From Thermovenabulum gondwanense (GTDB taxonomy: Bacteria; Bacillota; Thermosediminibacteria; Thermosediminibacterales; Thermosediminibacteraceae): a stretch of DNA of 64,000 nt. Below are positions 1-9,107 of the stretch, in pieces; the first letter of the stretch is position 1, and every line of letters starts with the position of its first letter. The translations under genes were made by a program, and so were the position numbers. The stretch spans positions 1-64,000 of the forward strand of contig NZ_LOHZ01000027.1 in assembly GCF_001601575.1 (NCBI RefSeq), given 5' to 3'. The notes under the pieces are model-generated. The model saw only the letters and a list, made by a program, of their open reading frames with translations. It did not search any database and had not been told where the DNA came from.

Positions 1-129
1 GCCCTTGCGATGGCCTGCGGAGTAAAGGTAAAAGAGTTTTCCCGGGTGGTGCATTCCCATCCCACCTTCAGCGAAGCTTTAATGGAAGCCGTTCACGATG
101 TTCACGGAGAATCAGTTCATAATGCTTGA
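1..129 (+). CDS. lpdA: Dihydrolipoyl dehydrogenase, C-terminal end (partial)
   Basis: Only the last 42 codons are in the window, ending at TGA 127-129. The tail reads HSHPTFSEALMEAVHDVHG, the C-terminal interface segment of dihydrolipoamide dehydrogenases (family pattern H-x-HPT-x-SEA), which carries the His that acts as the active-site base for the partner subunit. The enzyme reoxidises dihydrolipoyl groups such as the one on GcvH. It sits 15 bp upstream of cooC on the same strand, so it probably belongs to the acs operon, which also ends with gcvH. The FAD and disulfide parts lie outside the window, so the call rests on the tail alone. Confidence 0.85.
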   Translation, partial: ALAMACGVKVKEFSRVVHSHPTFSEALMEAVHDVHGESVHNA

Positions 130-144
130 AATGGAGATGATCAC

Positions 145-921
145 ATGGCATATACGATTGCTTTAGCAGGTAAGGGAGGTACCGGTAAAACCACCCTTGC
201 CGGATTTACGGTAGATTATCTTGTGGAAAAGGGATTGGGGCCTGTACTTGCGGTGGATGCTGATCCGAATTCCAATTTGAATAACGTCCTCGGGGTGGAG
301 GTGGAGTTCACCTTGGGGGAAATTCGAGAAGAAGTAAAAAATATGGATAATCTTCCGGGCGGCATGACAAAGGCCGATTACCTGAATTTCAGACTGCAGC
401 AAGCCATCGTAGAAGGTAAGGGATATGACCTGCTGGTTATGGGAAGGCCCGAGGGATTGGGATGTTACTGTTTTGCAAACGGCATTTTAAGAGAAGCAAC
501 AGATAAACTATCGAATTCTTACTCTTTTATGGTAATAGACAACGAAGCAGGACTTGAACACCTTTCCAGGAGAACCACAAAAAAAGTCGATCTAATGTTT
601 GCAGTAAGCGAATGTTCTAAAAGGGGAATAGATGCCGCTTACAGGGTAAAGGCATTAATTGAAGAACTTAAACTGGATGTAAAGGAACTTTTTCTAATTG
701 TAAACAGGGTACCAAAAGAGGGAATACAAAAGGAATTGCTGGATCACATCGAAAAATACAATATTCCTCTGGCAGGACTGGTCCCTCTTGATGAAAACAT
801 ATATGAATACGACAACAAAGGTATACCCCTGGTGAATTTACCCCAAAAAAGTGAGGCTGTAATGGCTTATAGGAGTATACTTGATAATATTCTTTTACCC
901 AGGGTTACTGTAAAAAAATAG
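145..921 (+). CDS. cooC: CooC-type nickel-insertion ATPase
   Basis: A 258-residue cytosolic P-loop ATPase of the MinD/CooC group, which uses ATP to help load nickel into CO dehydrogenase or acetyl-CoA synthase. The deviant Walker A motif KGGTGKT spans residues 10-16. A CYC motif (Cys107, Cys109) matches the CxC through which CooC dimers bind Ni or Zn. DADPNSN near residue 38 is the switch region. A GGAGATGAT ribosome site precedes the ATG. It is followed by acsD within 20 bp. An AcsF role (the acetogenic CooC homologue in acs clusters) is equally possible; the two cannot be separated by reading. Confidence 0.9.
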   Translation: MAYTIALAGKGGTGKTTLAGFTVDYLVEKGLGPVLAVDADPNSNLNNVLGVEVEFTLGEIREEVKNMDNLPGGMTKADYLNFRLQQAIVEGKGYDLLVMGRPEGLGCYCFANGILREATDKLSNSYSFMVIDNEAGLEHLSRRTTKKVDLMFAVSECSKRGIDAAYRVKALIEELKLDVKELFLIVNRVPKEGIQKELLDHIEKYNIPLAGLVPLDENIYEYDNKGIPLVNLPQKSEAVMAYRSILDNILLPRVTVKK

Positions 922-940
922 GGATATGGAGGCGAAAGAT

Positions 941-1879
941 ATGGCATATAAAAATCCCCAGCAAAAATTTCAGGGTAAAATAAAAGAAGTTGTTTTGGGT
1001 GAAGGCTTAAAATTAGGCGGGGAATCGGTGCTTCCTTTCTACTCTTTTGACGGAGATATAGGAAACACCCCCAAGGTTGGTATGGAGGTTTGGGATATAC
1101 CTCCTGTTGATTGGCCCGAAGGATTGATGAATATTATTAAGGATGTGGCCGATGATCCTGCAAAATGGGCAAAGTTTTATACGGAAAAATACAACCCCGA
1201 CTTTATAACCCTCAGGTTTATAGGAGCAAATCCCGATACCCTAAATAGAAGTCCGGAAGAGTGTGCTGAAATTGCCAAAAAAGTGGCAAAGAACGTTGAT
1301 GTTCCTCTGGTTATTGCCGGATGCGACTCTAACGAAAAGAATGCGAGAATTTTTACAAAGGTAGCGGAAGCCCTTCCCAATAAAAATTACGCTTTTCTTT
1401 CCGCGGTTGAAGGTAATTATAAAGAAGTCGGAGCTGCGGTGGGGTTGGCTTACGGGAACCTGGTGGTAGCGGAATCCTCAGTGGATTTGAACCTGGCAAA
1501 GCAGCTCAATATTTTACTTACTCAACTGGGTGTAAAACCTGAAAGGATGCTTATGAATCCGGGAGTGTCCTCGGTAGGGTACGGGTTCGAATACGTTATT
1601 ACCACCCTGGACAGGATAAAACTTGCTGCCTTAGAGCAAAACGATACAATCCTTCAGGTGCCCATAATAATGCCTGTATCCTTCGAAACGTGGAAGGTAA
1701 AGGAATCCGTCGCTTCAAAGGAAGATGCCCCGGAATGGGGGGACAGGGAAGAAAGAGGAATTGCTATGGAAGTGTCCACTGCGGTTGGTGTGCTGACAGC
1801 CGGTGCAAATGCTGTTATCTTGAGGCATCCAAGATCCCTCGATGTGGTAAGAGGATTTATCAATGAAATGGTCAACTAA
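941..1879 (+). CDS. acsD: Corrinoid iron-sulfur protein small subunit (ACDS delta subunit)
   Basis: A 312-residue TIM-barrel protein of the CdhD/AcsD family. With AcsC it forms the heterodimeric corrinoid iron-sulfur protein that carries the methyl group between methyl-tetrahydrofolate and acetyl-CoA synthase. Family signatures include VLGEGLKLGGES near the N-terminus and the C-terminal GVLTAGANAVILRHP segment. The start at 941 is preferred over an in-frame ATG at 926 because GGAGG at 928-932 sits just upstream of 941. The gene lies between cooC and acsC, as in other acs operons. It is full length with no visible damage. Confidence 0.93.
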   Translation: MAYKNPQQKFQGKIKEVVLGEGLKLGGESVLPFYSFDGDIGNTPKVGMEVWDIPPVDWPEGLMNIIKDVADDPAKWAKFYTEKYNPDFITLRFIGANPDTLNRSPEECAEIAKKVAKNVDVPLVIAGCDSNEKNARIFTKVAEALPNKNYAFLSAVEGNYKEVGAAVGLAYGNLVVAESSVDLNLAKQLNILLTQLGVKPERMLMNPGVSSVGYGFEYVITTLDRIKLAALEQNDTILQVPIIMPVSFETWKVKESVASKEDAPEWGDREERGIAMEVSTAVGVLTAGANAVILRHPRSLDVVRGFINEMVN

Positions 1880-1899
1880 TTGTGAAGGGAGAGGTAATT

Positions 1900-3258
1900 A
1901 TGGCTTTAACAGGTATGGATATATATAAAATGCTTCCCAAGAAAAACTGTAAAGAGTGCGGTTTTCCCACCTGTCTTGCTTTTGCAATGAAATTAGCCCA
2001 GGGGGGCATAGAAGCAGAAAAATGCCCCTATATGTCTGAGGAAGTAAAACAAAAACTTTCCGATGCCACCGCTCCACTGATGAAAACGGTTAAATTCGGA
2101 TACGGTGAAAAAACCTATACCCTGGGAGGAGAAACCGTTCTTTTCAGGCATGAAAAGACTTTTGTGAACAGAAATAGATTTGCCGTAATGTTCAGCGATG
2201 TGATGTCCGAAGAAGACATCAATGGTAGGATTGAGCGCATGAACAAAGTAAGTTACGTTCGCATAAATGAGAGAATGTATGTGGAAATTGCAGCGGTGAA
2301 ATGTGAAAGTGACAACAAAGAAAAATATTTGGGACTTTTGAAAAAAGTCAAGGACGAATGTAAAGATGCCGTGCCCATGATCATTAATGAAAATGCGGAA
2401 ATTGCAAAAGCAGCGGTGGAAGAGGTAAAGGACTTAGGACCGATACTCTACGGTGCAAACGATCAAAACTACGAAGAGATGGTAAATATTGCAAAGCAGT
2501 ATAATATTCTTTTAGGTGTTGAGGCGAACAATTTAGAAGAATTGTATAAACTGGTGGAGAAAATACATGCTCTGGGCTATAAAGAATTAATACTGGGGAC
2601 AAAAGCGGTAAGCGCCAAAAAAGCCTTTGAAGATGTGGTAAACATCAGGAGGACCGCTCTAATTACCCAGGACAGGGTCTTTGGATACCCTGCAGCAGTT
2701 TTTGTAAACCGGTTATCGAAGGATAAATTCCTGCAGCTTTCCTATGCCACCGTGTTTGTGGAAAAATATGCGTCAATAATAGTCCTGGACGATATTGATT
2801 ATTCTATAGCTTTACCGTTATTTGCCTTAAGGCAGAATATTTATACCGATCCGCAGAGGCCTATGAGGGTGGAACAAGGTATATACAGGATAGGACAGGC
2901 CGAGGAAAATTCACCGGTTCTCGTTACGGTGGATTTTGCCCTGACCTATTTTATAGTTTCCGGTGAGGTGGAGAGGTCAAAGGTGCCTTCATGGGTGCTG
3001 GTACCCGATGCGGGGGGATACTCCGTGCTTACAGCCTGGGCAGCAGGGAAGTTGAGCGGAAAATCGATTGCAAAAGCTGTGAAGGATTTTGGGGTAGAAG
3101 AAAAGGTAAAAACCAGGGAAATCATCATTCCCGGGAAGGTAGCGGTTTTAAAATCCGATATCGAAGATGCCCTGCCCGGCTGGAAAGTCGTTGTGGGTTC
3201 CGAAGAGGCAGCTTTGCTTCCGAAGTTCCTGAGAGATTATATCTCCAAAAGGGCGTAA
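1900..3258 (+). CDS. acsC: Corrinoid iron-sulfur protein large subunit (ACDS gamma subunit)
   Basis: A 452-residue cobamide-binding subunit of the corrinoid iron-sulfur protein. The N-terminal 4Fe-4S motif is complete: Cys17, Cys20, Cys25 and Cys42 with the family spacing C-x2-C-x4-C-x16-C. This cluster passes electrons to the corrinoid cobalt. A TIM barrel follows, then a C-terminal domain (PDAGGYSVLTAWAAGKL) that holds the corrinoid base-off. The ATG at 1900 follows GGGAGAGG; an in-frame GTG at 1882 is less likely. The gene is 20 bp from acsD and 30 bp from acsE, so the methyl-transfer proteins should be co-translated. Confidence 0.94.
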   Translation: MALTGMDIYKMLPKKNCKECGFPTCLAFAMKLAQGGIEAEKCPYMSEEVKQKLSDATAPLMKTVKFGYGEKTYTLGGETVLFRHEKTFVNRNRFAVMFSDVMSEEDINGRIERMNKVSYVRINERMYVEIAAVKCESDNKEKYLGLLKKVKDECKDAVPMIINENAEIAKAAVEEVKDLGPILYGANDQNYEEMVNIAKQYNILLGVEANNLEELYKLVEKIHALGYKELILGTKAVSAKKAFEDVVNIRRTALITQDRVFGYPAAVFVNRLSKDKFLQLSYATVFVEKYASIIVLDDIDYSIALPLFALRQNIYTDPQRPMRVEQGIYRIGQAEENSPVLVTVDFALTYFIVSGEVERSKVPSWVLVPDAGGYSVLTAWAAGKLSGKSIAKAVKDFGVEEKVKTREIIIPGKVAVLKSDIEDALPGWKVVVGSEEAALLPKFLRDYISKRA

Positions 3259-3288
3259 TCGAGTTTGACAATTCAGGAGGTGCGTATT

Positions 3289-4074
3289 ATGGCAAGGTTT
3301 TTAACAATTGGAGAAAGGATTCATGTGATTTCGCCGGTCATCAGGAAAGCGCTTCAGGAAAGGGATCCAAAACCCATCCTGGAAAGAGCGAAGGAACAGG
3401 TATTAGCAGGGGCCCATTACCTTGATGTAAACATTGGCCCTGCTGAAAGGGATGGAGAAGAGTTAATGCAATGGGTGGTAAAAGTTTTGCAAGCAGAATT
3501 CCCAAATATTCCTCTTTGTTTGGATACTGCCAATGCTAAGGCGATAGAAGCGGGGTTAAAGGTTTACGATCCAAAACCGGGAAAGGCTATTATAAACTCT
3601 GCCGATGCAGGGTCAAGAATGGGTATGCTGGAAGTTGCGGCCGAATACGGTGCAATGGTAATAGGCCTTTGTGCTAAGGAGGGGATCCCCAGGGACAATG
3701 ATGAAAGAATCACCTATTGCACTGAAATCCTGGATAGAGCTATGCAGCTCGGGCTCAACCCTGAAGATATTCTGTTTGACCCGCTTTTTGTGGTGGTAAA
3801 GGGGATGCAGGATAAACAGCAGGAAGTATTGGAAGCCGTAAGGCAAATTTCCGAAATGGGCTTAAAAACTACCGGAGGACTGAGCAATGTATCCAACGGA
3901 TGCCCCAAAGAGTTGAGAGGTCTTATCGAGGCGGTATTTTGTTCGATGGCAATTCAGTGCGGATTAACTTCTGCCATTATAAATCCCTGCAACAAAATGC
4001 TTATGGATGTAATCAAAACGGCAGAAGTAATAAAAGGCTGGAATTTATACTGTGATTCTTACCTGGAACTTTAA
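3289..4074 (+). CDS. acsE: 5-methyltetrahydrofolate:corrinoid iron-sulfur protein methyltransferase
   Basis: A 261-residue TIM-barrel methyltransferase (pterin-binding family) that moves the methyl group of methyl-tetrahydrofolate to Co(I) of AcsCD. Seen in the protein are GERIHVI at the N-terminus, the pterin-site segments LDVNIGP and LCLDTANAKA, and TTGGLSNVSNGCP, which holds the conserved Asn used in proton transfer. The length is almost that of the Moorella enzyme (about 262). The ATG at 3289 follows AGGAGGTGCG, so an in-frame start at 3265 is unlikely. A short hairpin separates it from acsB. Confidence 0.94.
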   Translation: MARFLTIGERIHVISPVIRKALQERDPKPILERAKEQVLAGAHYLDVNIGPAERDGEELMQWVVKVLQAEFPNIPLCLDTANAKAIEAGLKVYDPKPGKAIINSADAGSRMGMLEVAAEYGAMVIGLCAKEGIPRDNDERITYCTEILDRAMQLGLNPEDILFDPLFVVVKGMQDKQQEVLEAVRQISEMGLKTTGGLSNVSNGCPKELRGLIEAVFCSMAIQCGLTSAIINPCNKMLMDVIKTAEVIKGWNLYCDSYLEL

Positions 4075-4084
4075 AAGTGATTAG

Positions 4085-4098
4085 TGGCCTGAAGGCCA
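4085..4098 (+). other. Small intra-operon hairpin between acsE and acsB
   Basis: TGGCC and GGCCA pair around a TGAA tetraloop, giving a 5-bp stem, followed by an A-rich stretch with no U-tract. It lies in the only longer gap (52 bp) of the acs operon, just before the acsB ribosome site TTGGAGGG. It could mark an RNA processing or stability point; it is too weak to call a terminator. Confidence 0.3.
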
Positions 4099-4126
4099 AA
4101 AATAAAATCCTTGGAGGGATTAAATT

Positions 4127-6250
4127 ATGACATTATTTGATATCATTTTTACCGGTTCAAAACAGGCTTTAGAGGCGGCTAAAGGTGTGGTTCAAGACGC
4201 AATTTCGAAAAAGGGAGAAGAAGGCAAGGTAGCTTTCCCGGAAACAGCTTACAGCCTTCCGACCTTTTACGCAGCTACCGGGAAAAAGCTCGGTACTCTT
4301 AAAGATTTAAAGGATGCTCTTTCAATTGTAGAAAGTCTAATTGTAGAGGAGCAGAGCTTAGAGAAAGCATTAAATGCAGGACTTGCAACGGCGCTTTCTG
4401 CGGAAATAATAGAGGCTTGCAAATACGCTACCCAGGAGAAGCCCTATTCCGAGCCCTGTGCTGGCTTTATTTCCGATGCTATAATCCGCTCCCTTGGCGT
4501 TCCCCTGGTAACGGGAGATATCCCCGGAGTAGCGGTGGTCATTGGAGAAGCACCTTCTGCGGAGGAAGCGGGGAAGGTGATTAAGGGTTATCAAAATAAA
4601 GGGCTCCTGGTATTCCTGGTGGGGAAAATTATCGATCAGGCAATAGAGGCTAAGGTAAAAATGGGACTGGAACTCAGGGTTATACCCTTAGGATATGACG
4701 TCACTTCCGTAATTCACGTGGTAACGGTTGCCATAAGGGCAGCACTTATTTTCGGAAACGTCCAGCCGGGCAACTTAGGGGATTTGTTAAAATACACAAA
4801 AGAAAGGGTTCCTGCTTTTGTAAACGCTTTAGGCCCCTTGAGCGAGATCGTGGTATCTGCAGGAGCCGGAGCTATAGCCTTGGGGTTCCCGGTTATTACC
4901 GATCAGGAGGTTCAGGAAGTACCCCATTATTTAATAGTTCAAAAAGACTACGAAAAAATGGTGGCCACTTCTTTAGAAGCAAGGAATATAAAAATAAAAA
5001 TAACTGAAATACCCATCCCCGTCGGTTTTGCGGCAGCCTTCGAAGGAGAAAGGGTAAGAAAGGAAGACATGTACGCCGAGTTCGGAGGAGGAAGGACTCC
5101 TGCCTGGGAGCTTGTTAGAAAAAGAGAAATGGCGGAGATTGAAGACCATAAAATTGAGGTTATAGGTCCGGACATTGACACCTTAGGGCCCGAGGGCGGT
5201 AAACTGCCTTTGGCGGTTCTGGTGGATGTAGCGGGTAGAAACATGCAGGAGGACTTCGAACCCGTCCTTGAAAGAAGGATTCATTATTTCTTGAATTACA
5301 TCGAAGGTGTAATGCATATAGGTCAAAGGGATATAATGTGGCTTAGAATAAGTAAATCCTCTTATGAAGCGGGGTTAAGGCTCCATCATCTCGGCGAGGT
5401 ACTATATGCAAAAATGCTTGACGAATTTGGAAGCATTGTCGACAAGGTTCAGGTGACCATCATCACCGACAGGGAACAAGTAGAAGAACTTGCGAAAGAA
5501 GTAGCAAAACCCCGATATGAAGCGAGAGACGCAAGGCTTGCGGGGTTGACCGATGAAAGCGTTGATGAATTTTATTCCTGCACCCTCTGTCAATCCTTTG
5601 CCCCCGCCCATGTATGTGTTGTAACACCTGAAAGACTTGGACTCTGCGGGGCGGTAAGCTGGCTCGATGCAAAGGCTACAAAAGAGATTAACCCCACGGG
5701 AGCCTGTCAGCCTATTGTCAAAGGCGTAGCAAGGGATGAGGTAAAAGGTATATGGGATTCCGTTAATAAAGCGGTGGAGGAATTATCTCACGGAGCAACA
5801 AAAGAAATCTGCATATATTCTTTAATGGATAACCCCATGACCTCCTGCGGATGTTTTGAATGTATATGCGGCATTATGCCCGAAGCTAATGGGGTAATTA
5901 TAGTAAACAGGGAATACACAGGGATGACGCCTCTTGGGATGACTTTTGGAGAACTTGCGTCCACTACCGGCGGTGGAATGCAGACACCCGGTTTCATGGG
6001 ATTGGGCAGGCAGTTTATTACCAGCAAAAAATTCATTTCCGCTGAGGGCGGTATTTTGAGATTGGTATGGATGCCGAAGGAATTAAAAGAGGCCTTGAGG
6101 GAAAAGATAAACGCAAGGGGGAAAGAACTGGGTTATGACAATTTTGCCGATATGATTGCCGATGAGACGGTGGGAACGGATCCCGATTCGGTAACCGAAT
6201 TTTTGACCAGAGTAGGCCATCCGGCGCTTACCATGGATCCAATAATGTAA
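4127..6250 (+). CDS. acsB: Acetyl-CoA synthase (CODH/ACS alpha subunit)
   Basis: A 707-residue bacterial-type acetyl-CoA synthase that condenses CO, the corrinoid-bound methyl group and CoA. The A-cluster ligands are complete: Cys485, Cys488, Cys497 and Cys507 have the same spacing (3, 9, 10) as Cys506/509/518/528 of the Moorella enzyme, and Cys574-Gly-Cys576 matches its Ni-binding C-G-C motif. The N-terminal CODH-contact domain is present, so this is the long bacterial form and not the short archaeal CdhC. The CODH partner acsA/cooS is not in the window; it may lie upstream of lpdA. A GGAGGG site precedes the ATG. Confidence 0.96.
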   Translation: MTLFDIIFTGSKQALEAAKGVVQDAISKKGEEGKVAFPETAYSLPTFYAATGKKLGTLKDLKDALSIVESLIVEEQSLEKALNAGLATALSAEIIEACKYATQEKPYSEPCAGFISDAIIRSLGVPLVTGDIPGVAVVIGEAPSAEEAGKVIKGYQNKGLLVFLVGKIIDQAIEAKVKMGLELRVIPLGYDVTSVIHVVTVAIRAALIFGNVQPGNLGDLLKYTKERVPAFVNALGPLSEIVVSAGAGAIALGFPVITDQEVQEVPHYLIVQKDYEKMVATSLEARNIKIKITEIPIPVGFAAAFEGERVRKEDMYAEFGGGRTPAWELVRKREMAEIEDHKIEVIGPDIDTLGPEGGKLPLAVLVDVAGRNMQEDFEPVLERRIHYFLNYIEGVMHIGQRDIMWLRISKSSYEAGLRLHHLGEVLYAKMLDEFGSIVDKVQVTIITDREQVEELAKEVAKPRYEARDARLAGLTDESVDEFYSCTLCQSFAPAHVCVVTPERLGLCGAVSWLDAKATKEINPTGACQPIVKGVARDEVKGIWDSVNKAVEELSHGATKEICIYSLMDNPMTSCGCFECICGIMPEANGVIIVNREYTGMTPLGMTFGELASTTGGGMQTPGFMGLGRQFITSKKFISAEGGILRLVWMPKELKEALREKINARGKELGYDNFADMIADETVGTDPDSVTEFLTRVGHPALTMDPIM

Positions 6251-6262
6251 GGAGGTAAGAAA

Positions 6263-6640
6263 ATGTATTTCCCACAGGATTATAAGTACCACAAAGAACA
6301 CACCTGGGCAAAAATAGAAGGAGATATGGCGGTTATTGGAATTACCGATTATGCCCAGGATAAATTGGGAGAGGTGCTGTTTGTTGACCTTCCCGAGGAG
6401 GGAAGCAGTATTAAGCAAAACGAGGTATTTGGGTCGGTAGAATCGGGCAAGGTAGCTTCCGACCTTTATGCCCCCCTTAGCGGCGAAGTGATAGAGGTCA
6501 ATGAAGAATTAGCGGATAGCCCCGAACTTATCAACGAGTCGCCTTATGAAAAAGGATGGATGATAAAAATAAAGATTGAAGATCCTGCGGAAATTGAAAA
6601 TTTACTGGATTACAATGATTACGAGAGTATATTAGAGTAA
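6263..6640 (+). CDS. gcvH: Glycine cleavage system H protein
   Basis: A 125-residue lipoyl carrier protein. The lipoylation segment GSVESGKVASD places the modified lysine at residue 63, and the HTWAKIEGD and IGITDYAQDKLG segments are standard for GcvH. It lies 12 bp after acsB with AAGGAGGT ahead of the ATG and is the last gene before a strong terminator. Together with lpdA at the other end it places two of the four glycine-cleavage/synthase parts in the acs operon, which suggests a link between the methyl branch and glycine or lipoate metabolism. The GcvP and GcvT parts are not seen. Confidence 0.95.
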   Translation: MYFPQDYKYHKEHTWAKIEGDMAVIGITDYAQDKLGEVLFVDLPEEGSSIKQNEVFGSVESGKVASDLYAPLSGEVIEVNEELADSPELINESPYEKGWMIKIKIEDPAEIENLLDYNDYESILE

Positions 6641-6674
6641 AATAATTACAAAAAAATTATCCATATTTGCCGGT

Positions 6675-6708
6675 AAAACTCCTGCGGTTTTTAACCGCAG
6701 GAGTTTTT
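6675..6708 (+). terminator. Rho-independent terminator of the acs operon
   Basis: A perfect 15-bp stem (6675-6689 with 6693-6707) closes a 3-nt loop and runs into T residues. It starts 34 bp after the gcvH stop, so the acs transcript should end here. Confidence 0.9.
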
Positions 6709-6740
6709 CATGTGCGCGCACACCACCCGCATCCTTATTT

Positions 6741-7415
6741 GGGCTTAAAGAAGCAAACATTATCCTTAATGAACATAGAACGGGCATTAAAAGGGAAGTA
6801 TTTATAAAAAAGGAGGAAATTTCAAGGGAAAAGGAGAAAACCTTTTATGAAAGATTTGAAAAATATTTTACTCCGTTTACATGTCTTGGAGTAACGGCAT
6901 TTTTTGCATGGATGTCGAGGCTCTTAGAAAGTATAACGCCTGTAAATTATTCTATTTGGGCGCTGATTTTAGGAGCGCTGGTGGGATATTTTGGGCTAGT
7001 TCCTCCGAAAATCCTTGAGAAGGGCAATTCAGCCGGACTATTGCAGATGGCCATTTTTGCAAGCATTATTCCCTCTCTTGCGGAAATAAACGTAGCGGAC
7101 TTGGCAAAACTGAGCTTACAAACCTTACTGGTTTTTGCCGTTGTCTTAATAGGAATTTTCATATTTATTTACCTGATACCATTATGGAGGATTGTGGGCT
7201 CGAGGAATTTAGCGGTGGGAATAGCGGTGGCTCAATTACTTGGTTTTCCGGCAACCTACCTTATAGCCAACGAGATAGCTACTGCTGTATCAAAAACGCA
7301 GGAAGAGAAGGAATTAGTGCTCCAGAAGATAATGCCTGCTTATGTGGTAGCGGGTTTTGCCTCCGTAACAACTATTTCGATTATTATTGCGGGAATTTTT
7401 GTAAAATTTTTATAG
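6741..7415 (+). pseudogene. 3' half of a multi-pass membrane protein gene (5' part missing)
   Basis: The first ATG is at 6912 and has no ribosome site, yet the same frame stays open and protein-like well upstream, back to about 6741, with a charged soluble segment containing KREVFIKKEEISREKEK and FYERFEKYF. It then gives about five hydrophobic helices, ending GIFVKFL. The frame runs back into the acs terminator with no start codon. The simplest reading is that the N-terminal half was deleted and a C-terminal half of a transporter-like protein remains. A short protein from 6912 (167 residues) cannot be excluded. I do not recognise the family. It lies 12 bp before ggt, so it may once have formed an operon with it. 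Confidence 0.6.
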
Positions 7416-7427
7416 GGGGGATGAAAG

Positions 7428-9032
7428 GTGGAATTTGATCTTTTGAAGTACAATTATCCTTCGAGAAGAAATGTGGTCCTGTCAAAGAAGGGGATGGTGG
7501 CAACTTCTCACCCCTTAGCCGCTCAAGCGGGTATGGAGATAATGAGAAAAGGCGGCAATGCGGTAGATGCGGCAATTGCGACGGCCGCATGTTTAACCGT
7601 GGTAGAGCCTACCGGAAACGGCATCGGAGGAGACGCTTTTGCAATCGTATGGTATAAGGATAAAATGTACGGATTAAATTCCAGCGGACCAGCGCCAAAA
7701 GGAATAACTGCTGAAAAATTATTGGATATGGGATTAAAGGAAATGCCAAAGTACGGCTTTATTCCGGTAACGGTTCCGGGAATTCCCGCAGCCTGGGCAG
7801 CGCTTAATAAAAGATTTGGAAGGCTCAGCTTAAAGGAGGTTATGGAACCGGCAATCCGTTATGCCTATGAAGGCCATCCGGTATCGGTGAATGTTGCAAA
7901 ATTATGGAAAAAGGCTTACGATACTTTTATTCAGCTGAAAGGGGAGGAATTTAAACCCTGGTTTGATACCTTCTGTCCTGACGGAAGACCGGTAAAAGCT
8001 GGAGAGATTTGGAGCTCAAAAGATCACGCCCGTACCCTGGAATCCATAGCGGAAACTTATGCGGAATCCTTTTACCGGGGAGAATTAGCGGAAAAAATCG
8101 ACGATTTTTCGAGAAAATTCGGCGGTTTTTTAAGGAAGGAAGACTTAGAATCCTTTGAACCGGAATGGGTAGATCCGGTAAGTGTAAACTACCGGGGTTA
8201 TGATGTATGGGAAATTCCTCCAAATGGTCACGGAATCACGGTATTAATGGCGTTAAATATATTGAGCGGCATGAACTTTGATTCGAAGGAAACCGTAGAA
8301 ACCTATCACAAGCTCATAGAGGCGGTAAAACTTGCCTTTGCCGATGCACAAAAACACATAGCAGATCCTAAGTATATGAAGGTTTCCGTGAAGGATCTAT
8401 TGAGTTTGGATTATGCGGAAAAAAGGAGAAAGTTAATCGGAAATGAAGCGATGGTGCCCGTCGCCGGTGAGCCTAACAAAGGAGGGACGGTTTACTTGGC
8501 AGCGGCTGACGAAGAGGGGAATATGATTTCATATATTCAGAGCAATTACATGGGGTTTGGATCGGGTCTGGTGGTGCCGGGAACGGGAATTGCCCTGCAT
8601 AACCGGGGGAATAATTTCTGTTTGGATAAAGAGCATGTGAATTGTATAGCTCCCGGTAAAAAGCCTTACCATACCATAATTCCGGGATTTTTAACGAAGG
8701 ATGGGAAAGCTGTAGGGCCTTTTGGAGTGATGGGTGGATTCATGCAGCCGCAGGGACATTTACAGATTCTCGTAAGCATGCTGGATTTTAAACTGAATCC
8801 TCAGGATGCCCTCGATGCCCCAAGATGGCAGTGGGTGAAGGGCAAAACTGTCCAGGTAGAACCGGGTTTTCCTGCAAATATTGCTCAGGCTCTTGCAAGA
8901 AAAGGCCATGATGTGGTGTACGAAACGGAGTCAATAAATTTTGGAAGGGGTCAGATTATTTGGAGGACTGACGACGGTGTATTCATAGGGGGGACGGAAC
9001 CGAGAACGGATGGATATATAGCAGTATATTAA
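7428..9032 (+). CDS. ggt: Gamma-glutamyltransferase family protein (Ntn hydrolase)
   Basis: A 534-residue member of the gamma-glutamyltranspeptidase family, in which a precursor cuts itself and the exposed Thr becomes the nucleophile. GGNAVDAAIA (42-51) and the catalytic site KGGT with Thr354 are present, as are the glycine-rich MGGFMQPQGH segment and a normal C-terminus. There is no signal peptide, so the protein is probably cytosolic, unlike the secreted glutathione-degrading enzymes; the substrate may be another gamma-glutamyl or acyl-amide compound. The GTG start at 7428 follows GGGGGG. It has its own terminator. Confidence 0.88.
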   Translation: MEFDLLKYNYPSRRNVVLSKKGMVATSHPLAAQAGMEIMRKGGNAVDAAIATAACLTVVEPTGNGIGGDAFAIVWYKDKMYGLNSSGPAPKGITAEKLLDMGLKEMPKYGFIPVTVPGIPAAWAALNKRFGRLSLKEVMEPAIRYAYEGHPVSVNVAKLWKKAYDTFIQLKGEEFKPWFDTFCPDGRPVKAGEIWSSKDHARTLESIAETYAESFYRGELAEKIDDFSRKFGGFLRKEDLESFEPEWVDPVSVNYRGYDVWEIPPNGHGITVLMALNILSGMNFDSKETVETYHKLIEAVKLAFADAQKHIADPKYMKVSVKDLLSLDYAEKRRKLIGNEAMVPVAGEPNKGGTVYLAAADEEGNMISYIQSNYMGFGSGLVVPGTGIALHNRGNNFCLDKEHVNCIAPGKKPYHTIIPGFLTKDGKAVGPFGVMGGFMQPQGHLQILVSMLDFKLNPQDALDAPRWQWVKGKTVQVEPGFPANIAQALARKGHDVVYETESINFGRGQIIWRTDDGVFIGGTEPRTDGYIAVY

Positions 9033-9061
9033 TAAATTAATAATAAACGGTCTATAGTATA

Positions 9062-9095
9062 AAAGGCTATTGGACACCAAACCAATAGCCTTTTT
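9062..9095. terminator. Bidirectional terminator between ggt and spmB
   Basis: AAAGGCTATTGG (9062-9073) pairs with CCAATAGCCTTT (9082-9093) around an 8-nt loop. T residues follow on the plus strand and A residues precede it, so it can stop both ggt and the converging spmAB transcript. Confidence 0.85.
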
Positions 9096-9107
9096 GCTTT
9101 AAAGAGT

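Noticed and set aside
2991-3425. A 144-codon overlapping frame across acsC and acsE
   Set aside because: It has an improbable composition and lies wholly over two well-supported genes.
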